Shown here piece after piece: positions 34,810-45,836 of a stretch of 64,000 nt of DNA. A program made the position numbers and the translations under genes. This DNA comes from JAEMQF01 sp963850525 (GTDB lineage: Bacteria > Pseudomonadota > Gammaproteobacteria > Burkholderiales > Burkholderiaceae_C), in NCBI GenBank assembly GCA_963850525.1, contig CAWKLQ010000001.1, forward strand, positions 682,001 to 746,000, given 5' to 3'. Below the pieces are notes generated by a model. That model worked only from the letters and a program-made list of their open reading frames with translations. It had not been told where the DNA came from and did no database searches. Every line of letters begins with the position of its first letter. Position 1 is the first letter of the stretch.

Positions 34810-36651
34810 TCAGAACCCGTCGACGTTCATGGTTCGGCACGTGTCATCGCGGCTTTGCACCACGCCCAGCCAGGCCTCGATGCGCGGCAGTTCATAGCGA
34901 TAGAAGTAGCGACAGGCGCTGAGCTGACCACGAAGCGCCACCGCGTCGGCGCGCTCGCCGCGCAGATGCTGCTGCGCGCACAGCGCAACCTCGAGCCACA
35001 TCCAGGCGATCACGACGTGTCCGAAGGCTTGCAAATACGGCGTCGCGTTCGCCAGCGCTTCCTCGGGTTGGCCTGTCGCCCACGCGGCACGCGTGGCGAC
35101 GCCGATGCGCTGGATCGCTGCGCCCAGCGCCGCACCGTACTCGGACAAGTCTGCGTCATCGACGGCTTGCGCCAGTGTGGCGTGGATGCGCTCGGTGAGC
35201 AGCGTCAGTGCCCGCCCCTCGTGCATCACGACTTTGCGGCCGAGCAGGTCCAAGGCCTGGATGCCGTGCGTGCCTTCATGGATCATGTTCAGGCGGTTGT
35301 CGCGCCAGTACTGTTCGACGGGGAAGTCGCGCGTGTAGCCATAACCGCCGTGCACCTGAATCGCCAGGCTGTTCGCCTCGAGGCACCATTCGCTGGGCCA
35401 GCTCTTTGCGATCGGCGTCAGCAGTTCGAGCAAGGTGCCGGCCTGCGCGGCGGCGTCGGGTTCGCCGGTGTGCAACTCGTCGACAAGGCGTGCGCAATAG
35501 AGCTCGAGCGCGAGCGCGCCTTCGCAATAGCTCTTCTGCGCGAGCAGCATGCGCTTCACGTCGGCGTGTTCGATGATGGGCACTTGCGGCTGCGTCGGGT
35601 CCTTGCCGCCCGCCGCTATAGGCCGGCCCTGCAGCCGGGTCTTCGCGTACTCGAGACTCGCTTCGTAGCCTGCAAAGCCGAGCATGGTTGCGCCCAGGCC
35701 GACGCCGATTCGCGCCTCGTTCATCATGTGGAACATGCAGCGCAGGCCTTCCCCGGGTTTGCCCACCAGGTACCCCAGCGCGCCGGGCGCGCCGCGCACC
35801 GGATGTTTGCCTTCGCCGAAATTCAGCAGCGTGTTCGGGATGCCGCGGTAGCCGAGTTTGTGGTTCAGGCCGGCCAGCGCGACGTCGTTGCGCTCTCCCG
35901 TGAGTTGGCCGCCCGCGTCGACAAGCAGCTTGGGAACGATGAACAACGAGATGCCGCGCGTGCCGGCAGTCAGCTTGCCCTGCGCGTCAGGAATTTTCGC
36001 CAGCACGAGATGGATGATGTTTTCGGCGAGTTGATGTTCGCCGTTGGAGATCCACATCTTGTTGCCGCGCAGGCGGTAGCGTGGGCCCAGCAACTCGGCT
36101 TCGAAGTCGGCGCCGTCGGGGATGGCGCGCGTCGTGATGTCGGACAGGCTCGATCCCGCCTGCGGCTCGCTCAGGCACATCGTTCCCGCAAAGCGACCGG
36201 AAAATTCGGATTGAGCGAACACGTCTTTCTGCAGCGGCGTGCCGTGCGCCATCAACAGGTTCGCGTTGCCGCTCGTCAACAGGCTGCCGCCGCCGATGCC
36301 GATGCCGGCTTTGGAGAAAAAGCTGTTCGCCGTCATCTCGACGACGCAGGGCAATTGCATTCCGCCCAGCGCGTAGTCCTGCGCCGCGGCGAGCATTCCG
36401 GTGGCTGCATACGCCTGTGCCGCCGCGTGGCTGGCCTGCGGCAAGTGCACCTTGGTGCCATCGAAGCTCGGCTCTTGCGTGTCGACGAGCCGATTGAAAG
36501 GCGCAAACTTCTCGGCGGCGAGTTTTTCGCACATGTCGAGCACGGCGCAGAAGGTCTCGCGCGAATGGTCGGCAAAGCGCGGGCGCGAGTTCAGCGACTC
36601 GACGCGCAGCCAGTCGAAAAGCAAAAACTCGGCGACGCGGCGAAAGCTCAT
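34810..36651 (-). CDS. Acyl-CoA dehydrogenase with C-terminal extension
   Basis: 613 residues from ATG 36651. Flavin and substrate motifs MCLSEPQAGSSLSDITT, GNKMWISNGEH and VHGGYGYTRDFPVEQYWRDNR with MIHEGTHGIQALDLLGRK place it in the large (about 600-residue) bacterial acyl-CoA dehydrogenase group with an extra C-terminal helical domain. Catalyses the first, FAD-dependent step of beta-oxidation. The gap to the dehalogenase gene is 76 bases and contains a small hairpin TCCCGC-acg-GCGGGA. Confidence 0.92.
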   Translation of the reverse strand: MSFRRVAEFLLFDWLRVESLNSRPRFADHSRETFCAVLDMCEKLAAEKFAPFNRLVDTQEPSFDGTKVHLPQASHAAAQAYAATGMLAAAQDYALGGMQLPCVVEMTANSFFSKAGIGIGGGSLLTSGNANLLMAHGTPLQKDVFAQSEFSGRFAGTMCLSEPQAGSSLSDITTRAIPDGADFEAELLGPRYRLRGNKMWISNGEHQLAENIIHLVLAKIPDAQGKLTAGTRGISLFIVPKLLVDAGGQLTGERNDVALAGLNHKLGYRGIPNTLLNFGEGKHPVRGAPGALGYLVGKPGEGLRCMFHMMNEARIGVGLGATMLGFAGYEASLEYAKTRLQGRPIAAGGKDPTQPQVPIIEHADVKRMLLAQKSYCEGALALELYCARLVDELHTGEPDAAAQAGTLLELLTPIAKSWPSEWCLEANSLAIQVHGGYGYTRDFPVEQYWRDNRLNMIHEGTHGIQALDLLGRKVVMHEGRALTLLTERIHATLAQAVDDADLSEYGAALGAAIQRIGVATRAAWATGQPEEALANATPYLQAFGHVVIAWMWLEVALCAQQHLRGERADAVALRGQLSACRYFYRYELPRIEAWLGVVQSRDDTCRTMNVDGF

Positions 36652-36727
36652 TGGTGCACCCTCGCGCTTCGCGCGGTCCCGCCGTGCGGGACGGAGCGCC
36701 CCCTTCGGAACGGCCGGGCGTGGGCGC

Positions 36728-37621
36728 TCATGAAAGCTCAAAATGCGACAGCGCGCTGCCGGCGATCGCCGCGCCCCACTCCGGAACGAAGTGGCCCGCC
36801 GCAGCAACTTCCAGCGCTGCCGGGCAGCCGCGGATCACGCGTTGCAGCGATCGCATGGGTTCCGCGCCGAGCACCGGGTCTTGCATGCCGATGGCCATGA
36901 AACTTTCGCCGCTCCAGGTGTCGCGCCAGTAGCTCAGTGCCTCCCGGCTGAGCGCAGCGCCCGGGGCGTCTTCGCCGTCGGGCACGAGGTTCGGAAATGC
37001 GCGCAGTGCCGCCTTGAACTCGGGCGTTGGAAATGGCGCGTCGTAGGCGGCGACCTCTTGCGCAGTCAGCTGCGGTTTGCCGCGTTGAATCAAGCGGCCC
37101 ACTGGCAAATCGGCTTGGGCGTTGGAGTAGGCGCGCCACTGGCGAAACCCTTCCGTCACTTGCCCCGTTCCCAACCCTGTATTCATGACGAGCAATCGAG
37201 AAAAACGCTGCGGCATCGCCATCGGCAGCGTCAGGCCCAGGATTCCACCCCAGTCCTGGCAAACAAGCATGACGTGGCGCAAATCCAGCCGTTCAACAAA
37301 GCGCAGCAATATCTCGCGGTGCCGATCGAAGCTGTGCCACGCTGCGTCAGCCGGCTTGTCGGAGCGGCCAAAACCGATCAGATCGGGCGCGACCACGCGC
37401 ACGCCGGCGCGCGTGAACACCGGCAGCATGTGCCGGTACAAGTAACTCCACGAGGGGTTGCCGTGCAGGCACAGCGCCGTGACGGTGGCGTTCGGCGGGC
37501 CTTCGTCGACATAGTGAATCCGCACGCCCTCGAAGCCGGGCAAGTCATCGGCCCAGCGCGGTGCATAAGGAAAGTCCGGCAGGCCGACAAAACGCTCGTC
37601 GGGCGTGCGCAGCAGCTGCAT
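36728..37621 (-). CDS. Haloalkane dehalogenase, DhlA-like (subfamily I)
   Basis: 297-residue alpha/beta hydrolase. The oxyanion motif HGNPSWSYLYR (53-63), nucleophile Asp123 and halide-binding Trp124 in VCQDWGGILGLTLPMA, a second candidate halide Trp162, the acid Asp248 in GMQDPVLG and His277 in AGHFVPEWG line up with Xanthobacter DhlA residues D124, W125, W175, D260 and H289. Such enzymes hydrolyse carbon-halogen bonds to an alcohol and halide. It sits 14 bases after the thiolase gene inside a beta-oxidation run, an unusual setting. Substrate unknown. Confidence 0.88.
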   Translation of the reverse strand: MQLLRTPDERFVGLPDFPYAPRWADDLPGFEGVRIHYVDEGPPNATVTALCLHGNPSWSYLYRHMLPVFTRAGVRVVAPDLIGFGRSDKPADAAWHSFDRHREILLRFVERLDLRHVMLVCQDWGGILGLTLPMAMPQRFSRLLVMNTGLGTGQVTEGFRQWRAYSNAQADLPVGRLIQRGKPQLTAQEVAAYDAPFPTPEFKAALRAFPNLVPDGEDAPGAALSREALSYWRDTWSGESFMAIGMQDPVLGAEPMRSLQRVIRGCPAALEVAAAGHFVPEWGAAIAGSALSHFELS

Positions 37622-37635
37622 CGGCGGTGGCCGCG

Positions 37636-38811
37636 TCAAAGCACTTCGAATACGCCCGCTGCACCCATGCCGCCACCGACGCACATCGTTACGACGACAC
37701 GCTTCGCGCCGCGCCGCTTGCCTTCGATGAGGGCGTGGCCCGTCAGGCGTTGCCCGCTCACGCCGTAGGGGTGGCCCACGGCGATCGCGCCGCCGTTGAC
37801 GTTGAGTTTGTCCATCGGAATTCCGAGCTTGTCGGCGCAATAGAGCACCTGCACCGCGAAGGCTTCGTTGAGTTCCCACAAGTCGATGTCGGCGACGCTG
37901 AGCCCCAAACGCTTGAGCACCTTGGGGATGGCAAATACGGGGCCGATTCCCATCTCGTCGGGCTCGCATCCGGCAACCGCAAAACCGAGGAATCGACCGA
38001 GGGGCTTCAGACCCTTCTTTGCCGCAACCGCTTCGCTCATGACGACGCAGGCACCTGCGCCGTCGCTGAACTGGCTCGCGTTGCCGGCAGCGATCACGCC
38101 GCCCGGAACCGCGGGTTTGATCCCGGCCAGACTCGCCGCAGTCGTTCCCGGGCGCAGCCCTTCGTCGACCGCGACCGTGACTTCCTTGCTGCGCAGACCG
38201 AGCGTCGCGTCGGCAATTCCTGCCGTTACCGTGATGGCAACGATCTCGTCCTTGAACTTGCCGGCCTCCTGCGCGGCGCACGCCTTTTGCTGGCTTGCCG
38301 CTCCGTATTCGTCCATGCGCTGGCGGCCGATCTTGTAGCGCTTGGCGACCTGTTCCGCGGTCTGCATCATGTTCCAGTAAATCTCGGGCTTCTGCTCACG
38401 CAGCGCGGCATCCACCATCATGTGTTTGTTCATCTCGTTTTGCACGCACGAGATGCTCTCCACGCCGCCGGCGACGAAGATGTCGCCCTCACCGGCGATG
38501 ATGCGCTGCGCCGCCAACGCAATCGTCTGCAGGCCGCTCGAACAAAACCGGTTCACGGTGACGCCGCTTGTCGTGATGGGCAAGCCGGCGCGCAATGCGG
38601 CCTGGCGTGCGATGTTCATTCCGGTGGCGCCCTCGGGATTGGCGCAGCCCATCATGACGTCGTCGACCTCAGCGCCTTCGATGCCGGCGCGTTGGACCGC
38701 GGCCTTGATGGCATGGCCGGCCAAGGTGGCGCCGTGGGTCATGTTGAAAGCGCCCTTCCAGCTCTTGGCCAGGGGCGTGCGTGCGGTAGAGACGATGACG
38801 GCTTGGGTCAT
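37636..38811 (-). CDS. Acetyl-CoA acyltransferase (thiolase)
   Basis: 391 residues. The nucleophile is Cys90 in VNRFCSSGLQ; the C-terminal NEAFA, GHPYGVSGQR and CVGGGMGAAG motifs supply the His and second Cys. Catalyses CoA-dependent cleavage of 3-ketoacyl-CoA. It follows the FadJ-type gene by 30 bases, the usual beta-oxidation pairing. Confidence 0.95.
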   Translation of the reverse strand: MTQAVIVSTARTPLAKSWKGAFNMTHGATLAGHAIKAAVQRAGIEGAEVDDVMMGCANPEGATGMNIARQAALRAGLPITTSGVTVNRFCSSGLQTIALAAQRIIAGEGDIFVAGGVESISCVQNEMNKHMMVDAALREQKPEIYWNMMQTAEQVAKRYKIGRQRMDEYGAASQQKACAAQEAGKFKDEIVAITVTAGIADATLGLRSKEVTVAVDEGLRPGTTAASLAGIKPAVPGGVIAAGNASQFSDGAGACVVMSEAVAAKKGLKPLGRFLGFAVAGCEPDEMGIGPVFAIPKVLKRLGLSVADIDLWELNEAFAVQVLYCADKLGIPMDKLNVNGGAIAVGHPYGVSGQRLTGHALIEGKRRGAKRVVVTMCVGGGMGAAGVFEVL

Positions 38812-38841
38812 GAGGGTTCCTTGACGTGCGAAGAGTGGGGT

Positions 38842-40935
38842 TCAGGTGAAGCTCTTGCCTTCGGCAGCGAGCTTGGCGAGCAAGGGCGCGGGCTGCCAGA
38901 AAGCGCCGTCGTCGAGCGGGTTTTGCGCAAAGCGCTTCATTGTCGTGACGACGTTGTACAGGCCCATCGTGTCGGCGTAGCACATGGGGCCGCCGCGGTG
39001 CGCCGGGAAACCGTAGCCGGTGAGGTAGATGATGTCGATGTCCGACGCGCGCAGGGCAATCCCTTCTTCGACGATCTTCGCGCCTTCGTTGACGAGCGCG
39101 AAAACCAGCCGATAGACGATTTCTTCATCGCTGATCTTGCGCGCGACGTAGCCGATGGCGGCGCGGTGCTTGTCGAGCATTTCGACAACAACGGGCGAAG
39201 GAATCGCGTCGCGTTTGCCCGGTTTGTAGTCGTACCAGCCGGCCCCCGTCTTCTGGCCGAAGCGGCCCAACTCGCACAGCAGGTCCGCTGATCTGCTGTA
39301 GCGCACGTTGGGCTTTTCGACGTAGCGGCGTTTGCGAATCGCCCAGCCGATGTCGTTGCCCGCCAGGTCGCCCATGCGGAACGGCCCCATCGCGAAGCCG
39401 AATCGCTCCGCCGCCTGGTCGACCTGGGCGGGCGTACAGCCTTCGTCGAGCAAGAAGCCGGCCTGACGGCTGTACTGCTCGATCATGCGATTGCCGATGA
39501 AGCCATCGCACACGCCCGAGACGACGCAGGTCTTGTTGATCTTCTTGCCCAGCGCCATCACGGTGGCGAGAACGTCTTTGGCGGTCTTCGCGCCGCGCAC
39601 CACTTCGAGCAGGCGCATCACGTTGGCGGGGCTGAAGAAGTGCATGCCGATCACGTCTTGCGGGCGTTTCGTGAACGCGGCAATCTTGTTCAAATCGAGC
39701 GTCGACGTGTTGCTCGCGAGGATTGCGCCGGGTTTCATCACTTCGTCGAGCTTGCGAAACACGGCTTCCTTGACGCCCATCTCTTCGAAGACGGCTTCGA
39801 TCACGAGGTCCGCGTCTTTCAGGTCGGCGTAGTTCAGCGTCGTGCTCAGCAGCGAGATGCGTTTGTCGAGTTTGTCGAGCGAGAGTTTGCCCTTCGTCAC
39901 CTGCGCTTCGTAATTCTTGCGCACGACGCCCATGCCTTTGTCGAGAGCCGCCTGACTCATTTCCAGAACGACCACGGGAATTCCGGCGTTCAGGAAGTTC
40001 ATCGTGATGCCCCCGCCCATCGTGCCGGCGCCGATGACGGCGACTTTGGCGATTGCACGAAGCGGCGTGTCCGCGGGGATGTCGGGGATCTTGTTGGTCG
40101 CGCGTTCGGCCATGAAGGTGTGGCGCAAGGCCTTCGACTCGGGCGTGAACATCAAGGCAGTGAACAGTTCGCGCTCGTAGCGCACGCCTTCGTCGAAGCG
40201 CTTCGTCACCGACGCAGCGACGGCGTCGACGCATTTCAGCGGCGCGGGGAAGTTGCGCGACATGCCGCCTACGGTGTTGCGGGCGAACTGGAAGTACGCG
40301 TCGGCATTCGGGTGCTCGGCGCGCAGATTGCGCACCAGCGGCAGCGGCCGCTTGTCGGACACTTCCGCGGCAAATGCGACGGCACCCTCGAGCAGGTCGC
40401 CTTCGATGATGCGATCGAAGAGTTTCTGGCCGGGAATCTTCGCGAGCACTTCGCTCTTCACCGGCGTGCCGGTGGCGATCATGTTCAGCGCGTTTTCCAC
40501 GCCCAGCACGCGCGGCAGCCGTTGCGTGCCACCGGCGCCCGGGATCAGGCCGATCTTCACTTCCGGCAGCGCGATTTGTGCGCCAGCGGTCGCGACGCGG
40601 TAGTTGCAACCCAACGCCAGCTCGAGACCACCGCCCATGCACACGCTGTGCACTGCGGCAATCGTCGGTTTGCTGCTCGCCTCCAATGCGGCGATCAAGG
40701 TCGACAGGTTCGGCTCGGCAAGCGCTTTGGGCGAACCAAATTCATTGATGTCGGCGCCGCCGGAGAAGGCCTTGCCGGCCCCGGTGATGACGATCGCCTT
40801 GATCGCGGAATCGGCTTGCGCGTCGGCAAGGCCCTTCGCAATGCCGACGCGCGTCGCGTAGCCCAGGCCGTTCACGGGCGGGTTGTTGAGCGTGATCACG
40901 GCAAGGTTGCCACGCGTCTCGAAACTGGATGTCAT
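38842..40935 (-). CDS. Bifunctional enoyl-CoA hydratase / 3-hydroxyacyl-CoA dehydrogenase (FadJ/FadB type)
   Basis: 697 residues from ATG 40935. N-terminal crotonase domain (FSGGADINEF; catalytic Glu region ALPEVKIGLIPGAGGTQRLPR), then the NAD-binding domain (VAVIGAGTMGGGITMNFLNAG, HFFSPANVMRLLEVV) and C-terminal dehydrogenase domain (GFIGNRM, GPFRMGDLAGNDIGW). It hydrates enoyl-CoA and oxidises the 3-hydroxy product. First gene of the leftward run; RBS AAGGA before the ATG, divergent from selO. Confidence 0.95.
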   Translation of the reverse strand: MTSSFETRGNLAVITLNNPPVNGLGYATRVGIAKGLADAQADSAIKAIVITGAGKAFSGGADINEFGSPKALAEPNLSTLIAALEASSKPTIAAVHSVCMGGGLELALGCNYRVATAGAQIALPEVKIGLIPGAGGTQRLPRVLGVENALNMIATGTPVKSEVLAKIPGQKLFDRIIEGDLLEGAVAFAAEVSDKRPLPLVRNLRAEHPNADAYFQFARNTVGGMSRNFPAPLKCVDAVAASVTKRFDEGVRYERELFTALMFTPESKALRHTFMAERATNKIPDIPADTPLRAIAKVAVIGAGTMGGGITMNFLNAGIPVVVLEMSQAALDKGMGVVRKNYEAQVTKGKLSLDKLDKRISLLSTTLNYADLKDADLVIEAVFEEMGVKEAVFRKLDEVMKPGAILASNTSTLDLNKIAAFTKRPQDVIGMHFFSPANVMRLLEVVRGAKTAKDVLATVMALGKKINKTCVVSGVCDGFIGNRMIEQYSRQAGFLLDEGCTPAQVDQAAERFGFAMGPFRMGDLAGNDIGWAIRKRRYVEKPNVRYSRSADLLCELGRFGQKTGAGWYDYKPGKRDAIPSPVVVEMLDKHRAAIGYVARKISDEEIVYRLVFALVNEGAKIVEEGIALRASDIDIIYLTGYGFPAHRGGPMCYADTMGLYNVVTTMKRFAQNPLDDGAFWQPAPLLAKLAAEGKSFT

Positions 40936-41083
40936 CGTGAGTCCTTCATTTTTCAATGTGCGACCCTGTGATCGCTCAAGCGATTCTAGGAGCCGGTGGC
41001 TCAGGCCCGACGATTTGCACCGGCACCCCGAGGTTTACCCCTACGCGGCGCCCTCGATTCATCGGTCGCTACACTGCCGCGAA

Positions 41084-42597
<1,514 letters not shown>

Positions 42598-42601
<4 letters not shown>

Positions 42602-43248
42602 AATTGCTGTTCGACTTCCTGCCCATCGTGCTGTTCTTCAGCATGTACAAGTACGCCGACAGCCACAAGGAATGGGCCGCAAGATTCGCCACCGAACACT
42701 TCGGCGTGCTCGTCTCGGGCGGCGTGGTGGGCGTGAGCGAAGCGCCGGTGCTGCTCGCGACCATCGTCGTCATCGTCGCTACGCTGCTGCAGGTCAGCAT
42801 CCTGAAAGCGCTGCGGCGCAAGGTGGACGTGATGCTGTGGGTGAGCCTGGGCCTTGTGGTGGTCCTGGGCGGAGCGACGATCTGGTTTCACAGCAAGATC
42901 TTCATCATGTGGAAGCCCAGCGTGCTCTATTGGTTCATGGGTCTGGCGTTCTGGGTCTCCCAGGCCTTCTTCGGTCGCAACCTTTTGCAGGTGCTGATGG
43001 GCGCGCAGCTCGAGCTTCCCGCGCCCGTGTGGCGGCGCCTGAGCCTGGCCTGGACAGGCTTCTTCGCCTTGATGGGCGTGCTCAATCTGTACGTGGCCTA
43101 CAACTTCTCGGAAGCCGCGTGGGTCAACTTCAAACTGTTCGGCGGGATCGGGCTGATGCTGGTCTTCACGCTGGCGCAGGGCGTCTACATCAGCCGGCAT
43201 CTCGCGCCGCAAGCTCCTGAGGCGCAGACTCCGGAACGTTCCTCATGA
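42598..43248 (+). CDS. yciB: Septation protein A / YciB inner-membrane protein
   Basis: 216 residues, starting at ATG 42598 overlapping the selO stop. MKLLFDFLPIVLFFSMYKYAD and GRNLLQVLMGAQLELPAPVWRRL are YciB hallmarks; about five membrane helices. YciB influences cell-envelope and septum synthesis. The protein is some 35 residues longer than E. coli YciB, mostly because of an internal insertion near residues 20-45. Coupled by ATGA to the bolA-type gene. Confidence 0.92.
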
Positions 43249-43526
43249 ACCAGGAGTCGACGCCCCTCACGGCGGCGCGCATCGAGGCCGCACTGCGCGC
43301 CGCATTGCAGCCCGCCGAAATCGAAGTCGGCGACGACAGCCACTTGCACGCCGGCCACGCAGGTGCACGCGAGGGGCGCCACTTTCACGTGCGCCTGGTC
43401 AGCGAGCGATTTCGCGGCTTGGCGCGAGTCGCGCGGCACCGCCTCGTATATGATTGCCTCGGTCCGCTGTTTCCTCAGGGCATTCACGCCCTCGCCATCG
43501 ACGCTCGCGCGCCTGGCGAGCCCTGA
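43245..43526 (+). CDS. BolA-family protein
   Basis: 93 residues. The BolA fold motifs are DDSHLHAGHAGAREGRHFHVRLVS and RVARHRLVYDCLG; the C-terminal IHALAIDARAP contains the His ligand. BolA proteins bind [2Fe-2S] clusters with monothiol glutaredoxins and affect envelope and stress responses. The start overlaps the yciB stop. Confidence 0.9.
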   Translation: MNQESTPLTAARIEAALRAALQPAEIEVGDDSHLHAGHAGAREGRHFHVRLVSERFRGLARVARHRLVYDCLGPLFPQGIHALAIDARAPGEP

Positions 43527-43599
43527 CACCAGCCCGGCGCCGCCGAATGCGGTATCACGCCCCCCTCTTCCTCCTCCTCGAAATCGAAAGGCATCGCCC

Positions 43600-44412
43600 A
43601 TGAAGTTGAATCGTCTTGCCGCGCGCGCATCGATGCTCGCCTTGTGCGCGGCCGCGGCGTTGCCGCTGGCTGCACTTGCGCAGAACATCACGACGGTGAA
43701 CGGCAAACCCGTTCCCAAATCGCGCGTCGACGCACTCATGACGCAGGCGACCAAGCAGGGCGGCCAGCCCAAGACGCCTGAACTCGAGACCCAAGTTCGC
43801 GACGAAGTCGTGCTGCGCGAAATGTTCATGCAAGAGGCTGAAAAGCGCGGTCTGGCGCAATCCGCCGAATACAAGTCGCAGATGGAGCTGGCGCGCCAGA
43901 CGATTCTGATTCGCGAGCTGTTCAACGAATTCAGCAAGAAGAACCCGGTCACCGACGCCGAAGTCCAAGGCGAGTACGACAAGTTCAAAGGCCAGGCGAG
44001 CGGCACGGAATATCGTGCGCGGCACATCCTGGTCGAGAAAGAAGACGACGCGAAGGCGTTGATCGCGCAGATCAAGGGCGGCGCGAGCTTCGAAGAGCTG
44101 GCGAAGAAGAATTCGAAGGACCCCGGATCGGGCCAGAACGGCGGCGACCTCGACTTCGCGAATCCCGGCTCCTACGTGCCCGAGTTCTCGCAGGCGATGG
44201 TCAAGCTGAAAAAGGGCGAAATGACGGAGTCTCCCGTGAAGTCGCAGTTCGGCTTTCACATCATCAAGCTCGAAGACACGCGCGAGGCGAAGTTCCCGCC
44301 GCTCGAGGAAGTCAAGCCGCAGATTCAGCAGCGCCTGAACCAGATGAAGATGGCCAAGTTCCGCGACGAGATTCGCGCCAAGTCGAAGACGGACTACAAG
44401 TTCGCGAACTGA
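43600..44412 (+). CDS. Periplasmic parvulin-type peptidyl-prolyl isomerase
   Basis: 270 residues with a signal peptide (cleavage near LAALAQ, residue 28). A SurA-like N-terminal helical segment precedes one parvulin domain (EYRARHILVEKEDDAKALIA to SPVKSQFGFHIIKLED). It catalyses proline isomerisation in exported proteins. GAAAGG precedes the ATG. Follows the bolA-type gene by 73 bases. Confidence 0.93.
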   Translation: MKLNRLAARASMLALCAAAALPLAALAQNITTVNGKPVPKSRVDALMTQATKQGGQPKTPELETQVRDEVVLREMFMQEAEKRGLAQSAEYKSQMELARQTILIRELFNEFSKKNPVTDAEVQGEYDKFKGQASGTEYRARHILVEKEDDAKALIAQIKGGASFEELAKKNSKDPGSGQNGGDLDFANPGSYVPEFSQAMVKLKKGEMTESPVKSQFGFHIIKLEDTREAKFPPLEEVKPQIQQRLNQMKMAKFRDEIRAKSKTDYKFAN

Positions 44413-44424
44413 TTCAGCAACGTC

Positions 44425-45132
44425 TCACGCCGGCAAGCGGGCGCTGTCGAGTTCGACGCGCCCGGCCTCGATGCGCAACTGCCGGTCGCAGCGTTTCGCG
44501 ATCGCCGGGTCGTGCGTCACGAGCACCAGCGTCGTGCCGATTTCCCGGTTGAGCTCGAACATCAGTTCCATCACGGTTTCGCCGGTCGCGAAATCCAGGC
44601 TGCCGGTGGGCTCGTCAGCCAACAAGACTTGAGGCTGGACGACGAACGCCCGCGCCAGCGCGACGCGCTGTTGCTCCCCGCCGGACAGCACCTTGGGGTA
44701 GTGGCCCAGCCGCTCGGCCAGGCCGACACGGGCGAGCATTTGCGTGGCCAGCACGCGCGCGTCGTTGCGTCCCTGAAGTTCGAGCGCGAGCATCACGTTT
44801 TCCAGCGCCGTCAGATTGCCGAGCAGCTGAAAACTCTGGAACACGAAGCCGACTTTGTCGGCACGAAGTCCGGCGCGCTGATCCTCATCCAGCTCGAACA
44901 GGTTCACACCGGCCAGTTGCACCGTTCCCGTCGTGGGCGTGTCCAGGCCGGCGATGATGGACAACAGCGTGCTCTTGCCCGAACCCGACGCGCCGACGAT
45001 GGCCACCGACTCGCGCGGCGCGAGGTCGAAATCGATCTCGTAGAGAATCGTCAAGGTGCCCGTCGAATCTCGGACCTGCTTGGTCAGTCCGCGAACGGCA
45101 ATGATGCTGGGGGGTGACGACGATTGCGGCAT
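44425..45132 (-). CDS. ABC transporter ATP-binding protein, LolD/YbbA type
   Basis: 235 residues. Walker A GASGSGKST, signature LSGGEQQR, Walker B VLLADEP and the switch His in LVTHD are intact. This MacB/LolD-type ATPase normally pairs with a large FtsX-like permease (YbbP), which is not in the window. It is divergent from the esterase gene with only 23 bases between the starts, an arrangement seen with ybbA-tesA. Confidence 0.9.
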   Translation of the reverse strand: MPQSSSPPSIIAVRGLTKQVRDSTGTLTILYEIDFDLAPRESVAIVGASGSGKSTLLSIIAGLDTPTTGTVQLAGVNLFELDEDQRAGLRADKVGFVFQSFQLLGNLTALENVMLALELQGRNDARVLATQMLARVGLAERLGHYPKVLSGGEQQRVALARAFVVQPQVLLADEPTGSLDFATGETVMELMFELNREIGTTLVLVTHDPAIAKRCDRQLRIEAGRVELDSARLPA

Positions 45133-45155
45133 GTGTTGAAAGAGGAGTGAATCGA

Positions 45156-45803
45156 ATGGTGAGGTCGCGCCGGAGATGGCTGACGCACTGTAGCGTGGTC
45201 GCTGCTTCTTGTTGGACTGCGGCTTGGGTCCAGGGCGCGTCGGCGCGGCGCGTGATTCTGATCGTCGGCGACAGCCTGTCCGCCGAATACGGCCTGCGCC
45301 GAGGCAGCGGCTGGGTGGCCTTGCTCGAACAGCGCCTCGCGCAAGAACGCGTCGATGCGGCGCTCATCAATGCCAGCATCAGCGGCGACACCACCTCAGG
45401 CGGCCGTTCGCGCCTGCCTGCCTTGCTGCTCGAGCACCGCCCGACGCACGTGATCATCGAGCTGGGTGGCAATGACGCCTTGCGCGGCTTGCCGCTGGAG
45501 CTGACGCGCGACAACCTGAGCGCGATGACACGCGCCGCCGCGCGCGCCGGCGCGAGGGTGCTGCTGTTGGGCATGCAGGTTCCGCCCAACTACGGGCGCC
45601 AATACAGCGACGACTTCGCGCGCGTCTTCGCGACAGTCGCGAAGCAGGAGAACACCGCCCTCGTGCCTTTTCTGCTGAAAGGCGTGGCCGACGTGGCGCA
45701 GGCCGAACGGCTGTTTCAAGGCGACCGGATTCACCCCACGGAAGCTGCGCAGCCGCTGCTGCTCGGCAACGTCTGGCCGGCGCTCAAGCCGCTGTTGAAG
45801 TAG
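45156..45803 (+). CDS. tesA: TesA-like arylesterase/lysophospholipase (GDSL)
   Basis: 215 residues from ATG 45156 with AGAGGAG upstream. A signal sequence precedes the SGNH blocks: VGDSLSAEYG (Ser), GGNDALRG (Gly and Asn) and DRIHPTEAA (Asp and His). It hydrolyses acyl esters and thioesters in the periplasm. Divergent from the ATPase gene, as in many proteobacteria. Confidence 0.9.
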   Translation: MVRSRRRWLTHCSVVAASCWTAAWVQGASARRVILIVGDSLSAEYGLRRGSGWVALLEQRLAQERVDAALINASISGDTTSGGRSRLPALLLEHRPTHVIIELGGNDALRGLPLELTRDNLSAMTRAAARAGARVLLLGMQVPPNYGRQYSDDFARVFATVAKQENTALVPFLLKGVADVAQAERLFQGDRIHPTEAAQPLLLGNVWPALKPLLK

Positions 45804-45836
45804 CGCGGCGCCAGCCCCGCGAATGGCGCACAGCGC

